Shown one piece after another: positions 59,386 to 64,000 of a stretch of DNA of 64,000 nucleotides. The translations under genes and the position numbers were made by a program. The stretch is from Klebsiella sp. BIGb0407 (GTDB lineage Bacteria > Pseudomonadota > Gammaproteobacteria > Enterobacterales > Enterobacteriaceae). Each line of letters begins with the position of its first letter. Within the stretch, counting starts at the first letter, position 1. The notes below the pieces were generated by a model that saw nothing but the letters and a program-made list of their open reading frames with translations, made no database searches and was not told the DNA's origin. The stretch spans positions 124,001-188,000 of the forward strand of contig NZ_JANUEQ010000003.1 in NCBI RefSeq assembly GCF_024807845.1, written 5' to 3'.

Positions 59386-61182
59386 TTAGCGATCCACATC
59401 AGACATTACAAAATCGATACTACCCAGATAGACAATCAGGTCAGAAACCAGGCTGCCACGAATTGCCGACGGAATTTGCTGCAAATGCGCGAAGCTCGGC
59501 GTACGGACACGGGTACGGTAGCTCATGGTGCTGCCGTCACTGGTCAGGTAGTAACTGTTAATTCCTTTGGTTGCCTCAATCATCTGGAAGGATTCGTTGG
59601 CCGGCATTACCGGGCCCCACGAAACTTGCAGGAAGTGAGTAATCAAGGTTTCGATATGCTGCAAAGTACGCTCTTTCGGTGGCGGCGTAGTCAGCGGATG
59701 ATCCGCTTTGAACGGGCCAGCTGGCATATTTTTCAGGCACTGGTCAAGGATACGCAGACTTTGACGCAACTCTTCGACTTTCAGCATCACGCGGGTGTAG
59801 CAGTCGCTGACACCACCGCCAACAGGCACTTCAAAGTCGAAATTCTGATAGCCAGAGTAAGGACGCGCTTTACGGATATCGAAATCAATACCGGTTGCGC
59901 GCAGACCTGCACCCGTCGTACCCCACTCCAGGGCTTCTTTAGCGTTATAGGCAGCAACACCCTGAGAACGGCCTTTCAGAATGGAGTTACGCAGTGCCGC
60001 TTTCTCGTAAGAATCGAGACGTTTTGGCATCCACTCGAGGAACTCTTTCAGCAAGCGTTCCCAGCCTTTCGGCAAGTCATGCGCCACACCACCAATACGG
60101 AACCAGGCAGGATGCATACGGAAACCGGTTATCGCTTCGACCAGGTCATAAATTTTCTGACGGTCAGTAAAGGCGAAGAACACCGGAGTCATTGCACCCA
60201 CGTCCTGAATAAACGTAGAGATATACAGCAGATGACTATTAATACGGAACAGCTCAGACAGCATCACGCGGATCACTTCCACGCGCTCAGGCACAACAAT
60301 ACCTGCGAGCTTTTCAACCGCTAACACATAAGGCATTTCGTTCACGCAACCACCGAGGTATTCGATACGGTCGGTGTACGGAATATAGCTGTGCCAGGAC
60401 TGACGTTCGCCCATTTTTTCTGCGCCGCGATGGTGATAACCGATGTCAGGAACACAATCGACTATCTCTTCACCATCAAGCTGTAACACGATGCGGAAAG
60501 CACCATGCGCAGAGGGGTGGTTAGGACCCAGGTTCAGGAACATGAAATCTTCATTTTCGCTGCTACGTTTCATGCCCCAGTCTTCAGGCTTGAACGTCAG
60601 CGCTTCCATTTCCAGGTCTTCTTTCTGTTTGGTCAACACAAACGGATCGAATTCAGTGGCACGTGCCGGATAATCTTTACGCAGTGGATGGCCTTCCCAG
60701 GTGGATGGCATCATGATGCGAGTCAGATTCGGGTGACCTTTAAAGGTGACCCCAAACATTTCCCATGTTTCACGCTCATACCAGTTGGCGTTCGGGAACA
60801 AGTTAGTCAACGTCGGCACATACAGATCGTTTTCAACTAAAGCCACTTTCAGCATGATGTCGCGATTGCGATCGATCGAAATGAAGTGGTAGAAAACGGA
60901 AAAATCCGCAGCCGGTAAACCGTTGCGGTGAGTACGGAGACGTTCGTCCATGCCATGTAAATCGAACAACATGACATAAGGTTTCGGGAGTTTCTTTAAG
61001 AAGTCGACAACTTCCAGCAGCTGTTCGCGCTTAACCCAAACAACAGGAACCCCGGTACGGGTAGGCTGAATGGTAAAAGCATCAGGCCCAAAGCGGTTAC
61101 GCAGTTCACCTATTACAGGGTCATCAAGATGATCCCTGGTCTGCCAGGCTGGCAGGGCGTCTTGCGCGGTTAAATCGGTCAT
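59386..61182 (-). CDS. nuoC: NADH-quinone oxidoreductase fused subunit C/D
   Basis: The fused C (30 kDa, about 1-190) and D (49 kDa, about 205-598) subunit, as in E. coli and relatives. The D part holds the quinone site with the conserved histidine in [11 protein letters not shown] and tyrosine in the [16 protein letters not shown]-type region. The linker is around [11 protein letters not shown]. The ATG at 61182 follows GGTGAG with 5-base spacing and gives [14 protein letters not shown], matching E. coli with a short insertion; 61194 is less likely. Confidence 0.97.
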   Translation of the reverse strand: MTDLTAQDALPAWQTRDHLDDPVIGELRNRFGPDAFTIQPTRTGVPVVWVKREQLLEVVDFLKKLPKPYVMLFDLHGMDERLRTHRNGLPAADFSVFYHFISIDRNRDIMLKVALVENDLYVPTLTNLFPNANWYERETWEMFGVTFKGHPNLTRIMMPSTWEGHPLRKDYPARATEFDPFVLTKQKEDLEMEALTFKPEDWGMKRSSENEDFMFLNLGPNHPSAHGAFRIVLQLDGEEIVDCVPDIGYHHRGAEKMGERQSWHSYIPYTDRIEYLGGCVNEMPYVLAVEKLAGIVVPERVEVIRVMLSELFRINSHLLYISTFIQDVGAMTPVFFAFTDRQKIYDLVEAITGFRMHPAWFRIGGVAHDLPKGWERLLKEFLEWMPKRLDSYEKAALRNSILKGRSQGVAAYNAKEALEWGTTGAGLRATGIDFDIRKARPYSGYQNFDFEVPVGGGVSDCYTRVMLKVEELRQSLRILDQCLKNMPAGPFKADHPLTTPPPKERTLQHIETLITHFLQVSWGPVMPANESFQMIEATKGINSYYLTSDGSTMSYRTRVRTPSFAHLQQIPSAIRGSLVSDLIVYLGSIDFVMSDVDR

Positions 61183-61280
61183 AGTTCTCACCATTGCAAA
61201 TGAGTCTGTGGTGACTGACGGCCAGTGCCTTTGCTTTGATATTATTGAAATGCAAGGCGTTCACTGACCGCAGGCGCAAA

Positions 61281-61955
61281 TTAAATTTCGTCTGGTGTAC
61301 GCAGATTGGTAACAGCAATACGTTCGCCGCGCTTACGTTCACGCTCTGACTGCATGTTGGCGCGGTAAACACCCTGATCGCCAACAACCCAGGACAGCGG
61401 ACGACGCTCTTTACCAATGGATTCCTGCAGCAGCATCAATGCTTGCATGTAGGCTTCCGGGCGAGGTGGACAGCCAGGAATATACACGTCAACTGGCAGA
61501 AATTTGTCTACGCCCTGCACAACAGAATAAATGTCATACATGCCACCAGAGTTGGCACAAGCGCCCATCGAAATAACCCACTTAGGTTCCAGCATCTGAT
61601 CATACAGGCGCTGAATGACCGGAGCCATTTTGGTAAAACAGGTACCTGCAATCACCATCAAGTCTGCCTGGCGAGGGGAAGCACGCAATACTTCTGCGCC
61701 AAAACGTGCAACGTCATGTACAGCGGTAAACGACGTTACCATCTCCACATAACAGCAAGAAAGACCGAAGTTATAGGGCCAAATTGAGTTCTTACGGCCC
61801 CAGTTAACCATGTCGTGCAGAGCATGTTCAAGCTTGCCTACGTAGACACTACGGTTAATTTCTTGCTCCAGTGGATCGGTTACGATTTCCTGTTTTTGCA
61901 GGGGGTAACGGTCATTCTCACCGTTAGGGTCTATGCGGGTGAGCGTATAGTCCAT
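61281..61955 (-). CDS. nuoB: NADH-quinone oxidoreductase subunit B
   Basis: Carries cluster N2, the last carrier before quinone. The 224-residue protein has the tandem cysteines of GLSCCYVEM and the other ligands in AGTCFTKMA and [10 protein letters not shown]-type segment ([15 protein letters not shown]). Ninety-eight bases separate it from nuoC, fifteen from nuoA. Confidence 0.98.
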   Translation of the reverse strand: MDYTLTRIDPNGENDRYPLQKQEIVTDPLEQEINRSVYVGKLEHALHDMVNWGRKNSIWPYNFGLSCCYVEMVTSFTAVHDVARFGAEVLRASPRQADLMVIAGTCFTKMAPVIQRLYDQMLEPKWVISMGACANSGGMYDIYSVVQGVDKFLPVDVYIPGCPPRPEAYMQALMLLQESIGKERRPLSWVVGDQGVYRANMQSERERKRGERIAVTNLRTPDEI

Positions 61956-61970
61956 CTTATTGCCTCGTTG

Positions 61971-62417
61971 TTACTGCGTATGACGGTTAGTAGTACTGTC
62001 TGTTTCCGGGTTCATTTGCTCACGGCGCGAACGCACAGGAGTCCAATCCAGCGCACCAACACGCACCAGATACACAAGCCCAGCCAGTAGAACTAAAATG
62101 AAGATTGCGGCCTCTATGAAGCCAACCCAGCCACTTTCACGAACGGAAATTGCCCAGGCAAAGAGGTACAGTGCTTCTACGTCAAAGATGACGAAAAACA
62201 TGGCAACTAAGTAAAACTTAGCAGAGAGGCGTAGACGTGCCGTACCTACAGAGTCAATGCCTGACTCGAAGGGGGTATTTTTGTGCCGGGCCCGAGCTCT
62301 GCCACCGAGTAACCAACCTCCGGTGAGCATAAAACAGCACAGACCAATAGCAACAATAACAAAGACAGCAAACGCCCAGTGTTGAGCGATAACTTCGATT
62401 GATGTTGACATACTCAT
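61971..62417 (-). CDS. nuoA: NADH-quinone oxidoreductase subunit A
   Basis: First gene of the operon; a three-helix membrane subunit at the junction of both arms. The 148 residues align with E. coli NuoA (147) including the conserved loop [20 protein letters not shown] and [16 protein letters not shown]. Confidence 0.98.
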   Translation of the reverse strand: MSMSTSIEVIAQHWAFAVFVIVAIGLCCFMLTGGWLLGGRARARHKNTPFESGIDSVGTARLRLSAKFYLVAMFFVIFDVEALYLFAWAISVRESGWVGFIEAAIFILVLLAGLVYLVRVGALDWTPVRSRREQMNPETDSTTNRHTQ

Positions 62418-62996
62418 TGCTTACTCATCAAAAGTGACGTTTAAACCTCTGCTCTTACTGGCAGATGAACACCACATCGATTCATGGGAAGAACGAAAAA
62501 CCGTACAATGACTGTCAGAAACGAACAATAGACAGAAAATTGATGGGGTTTTTTACTCCTTTCTATAACCTTTTGTCAACTTTAACAAAAGTAAGCACAC
62601 ATAAATTTACGTTGACAGATTTTCTTTAACATTTAATGCTTTATAAACTAATACTCGTAAGTTTATAAACCGATTAATAATTTGTTGAATCGTGTCCGTC
62701 GTGTGCAAAAAAATACCCCTCTATTCTGGCAGGAAATCGCGCTGATTCCTCCCCTTAATCTGAGTATTTTTTTGATCCAGGACACAGTTTCACGAATTTA
62801 CATCAAAATTATGTAACATATTTGTGAATTTTTTAACATCTTGTCTGTCAGCGAGAAATGTGCAATCTCAGGATTATCAAGGCATACCGTTCACTCTGCT
62901 CATTCCTGAGCCAGAGTGAATGCAGTACGATACCCGCTACCTGAAATTCGTTTAATCCACTGCAACAGTGCATATCAAAAAAAGGCTGAATAGCGG
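62418..62996 (-). promoter_or_regulatory. nuo operon promoter region / lrhA 3' region
   Basis: A 579-base AT-rich gap without a gene, as in E. coli where it holds the distal and proximal nuo promoters and sites for ArcA, NarL, FNR, IHF and Fis. On the minus strand a TTGACA (62579-62574) and a TATAGA (62567-62562) are seen, but they are too close together to be one promoter. Individual regulator sites cannot be assigned with confidence. Confidence 0.5.
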
Positions 62997-63923
62997 CTAA
63001 CCAATCATACTTGCACTCAGGGAACTCTCATCCTTAACCCGGTAACGGGAGGGATTCAGCTCATCAGATAATTGATTAAAAAGCATCTGAGCCATCGCAT
63101 TTTGCGTTTCAGGATGCTTGCAGAGCAGGTATTTTGTTTCCGGCAAAATCGGTAATCCTTCAGACTGCCCTAGCATGCGGAGTTCGTTGCACATCATCGC
63201 TTCCATAGGCCCTGCGGTTACGCCAAGCCCTGCTTTTAGAGCCGCATAAACCGAAGCCTGGGTCGTAGCTTCATAGGATATTCTCCATGGAATACCCGCA
63301 TTATTTAAGGTATTGAGCATCATGTCCCGATGTAAACAGGACTCTTCCAGCAGAACCAGTGGAATGGGTTCCCCTTTACGGAAAATGTACTCAGTGGCGC
63401 AATACCAGAGTGTGGATGAACGACGTAATACAGTGCTCTCATAATGTGCAGGATGTGATGTTGCAACGATCAAATCAACCTCCTGCTGACTCACTTTTGC
63501 ATCCTGGAATGGATTGCTTTTAATTCTTACATCGAGGACAAGTTTTGGGTATATAGAACGAATCAAGTCTAACTGAGCAGGTAAAATCGCTTCGGTTATT
63601 TCAGCTGCCGCCCATAATGTTAATACGCCATCAAACGTACTGGCGCGTAATGATAAACAGGCCTCATCATTAAAACGTAATATCTTCCGGGCATAGCCAA
63701 GTAACTGAACGCCATGGTCAGTCAGTAATTTGTTCCTGCCATGACGCACAAAAAGTTCTTTTTCTACCAGTAGTTCCAAACGCTGCATTTGCTGACTGAC
63801 AGCCGACTGAGTACGGCATACGGCAATGGCTGCGGCGCCGAAAGTATTCAGATCCGCGACTGCAACAAATGTTCGTAGTAAATCAAGATCCAGATTAAGT
63901 ATAAGACGATTTTCGTTAGCCAT
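62997..63923 (-). CDS. lrhA: LysR-family regulator LrhA
   Basis: LysR-type regulator that in E. coli represses flhDC, motility and rpoS translation; PecT/HexA of plant pathogens are relatives. The 308-residue product has the helix-turn-helix [37 protein letters not shown], nearly identical to E. coli. The effector domain (about 95 onward) and C-terminal tail differ considerably, though PIPLVLLEE and [19 protein letters not shown]-type segments are recognisable. ATG at 63923 matches the E. coli N-terminus; a GTG at 63932 and the open frame to 63995 are alternatives. Position next to nuoA supports the name. Confidence 0.88.
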   Translation of the reverse strand: MANENRLILNLDLDLLRTFVAVADLNTFGAAAIAVCRTQSAVSQQMQRLELLVEKELFVRHGRNKLLTDHGVQLLGYARKILRFNDEACLSLRASTFDGVLTLWAAAEITEAILPAQLDLIRSIYPKLVLDVRIKSNPFQDAKVSQQEVDLIVATSHPAHYESTVLRRSSTLWYCATEYIFRKGEPIPLVLLEESCLHRDMMLNTLNNAGIPWRISYEATTQASVYAALKAGLGVTAGPMEAMMCNELRMLGQSEGLPILPETKYLLCKHPETQNAMAQMLFNQLSDELNPSRYRVKDESSLSASMIG

Positions 63924-64000
63924 TTTTTTCACTAGTCGATTTCTCTTACGAGTCTTCCTTGGTTTATTTTTTGACTTATCATATAGATAAATCAATTCCC

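Noticed and set aside
59476-60324. 282-codon open frame on the plus strand
   Set aside because: It lies entirely antisense to nuoC, whose protein is conserved throughout; composition explains the open frame.
62612-62635. TTGACA followed by AT-rich sequence on the plus strand as a promoter
   Set aside because: It points toward the 3' end of lrhA with no plus-strand gene, and no good -10 occurs at 16-18 bases.

Overview
The window is a chromosomal segment of a gamma-proteobacterium of the order Enterobacterales, most likely close to the Enterobacteriaceae. The evidence is near-complete protein similarity and gene order with the E. coli blocks apbE-ompC-micF-rcsDB-rcsC-gyrA-ubiG-nrdAB-yfaE, yfaY-yfaZ, menFDHBCE-elaB-elaA and nuoA-N-lrhA. 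Several genes that E. coli carries in these blocks are missing: ada/alkB, the ato genes, yfaL, rbn and its neighbours, and the ais/arn region. In their place are a TonB siderophore uptake module, an MgtE magnesium transporter, a giant trimeric autotransporter, a catalase and an Rpn-type nuclease. The species cannot be named from the sequence alone. GyrA keeps the quinolone-sensitive Ser83/Asp87 pair. No tRNA, rRNA, CRISPR array, prophage or intact insertion sequence was seen.

Layout. 1-5.5 kb (minus): an iron-siderophore cell-surface signalling module (fecI-like sigma factor, fecR-like anti-sigma factor, transducing TonB receptor, RhtX/FptX-type permease, and an unrecognised gene running off the left edge), with a Fur-like box before the receptor. 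5.8-8.2 kb: two small membrane proteins (DUF1294, DUF1304) with overlapping 3' ends, a hairpin-rich gap that may hold a small RNA, and mgtE. 8.5-12.6 kb: yojI (with a Fur-like box), apbE and ompC. 12.6-19.7 kb: the ompC/micF divergent control region with OmpR boxes, the antisense RNA micF, a possible 21-codon leader peptide, then the Rcs envelope-stress phosphorelay rcsD-rcsB and convergent rcsC. 19.9-27.6 kb: gyrA, divergent ubiG, and nrdA-nrdB-yfaE behind NrdR and DnaA boxes.

28.4-34.5 kb is the main accessory region: a trimeric autotransporter adhesin of about 1,680 residues with seven tandem head/stalk units (five with exactly 414-bp spacing), then an unrecognised lipoprotein. 34.6-39.3 kb: cinA-like yfaY, yfaZ, a 120-bp palindromic repeat element, a clade-3-like catalase and an Rpn nuclease. 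39.3-47.3 kb (minus): menaquinone genes menF, menD, menH, menB, menC and menE with elaB and elaA upstream. 47.4-62.4 kb (minus): the complete 13-gene NADH dehydrogenase I operon nuoABCDEFGHIJKLMN with a fused nuoCD. The window ends with lrhA.

Together the conserved genes cover respiratory electron flow (NDH-1, menaquinone and ubiquinone synthesis), deoxynucleotide supply, DNA supercoiling and envelope sensing (OmpC, MicF, Rcs). The accessory genes concern iron, magnesium, peroxide and surface adhesion.
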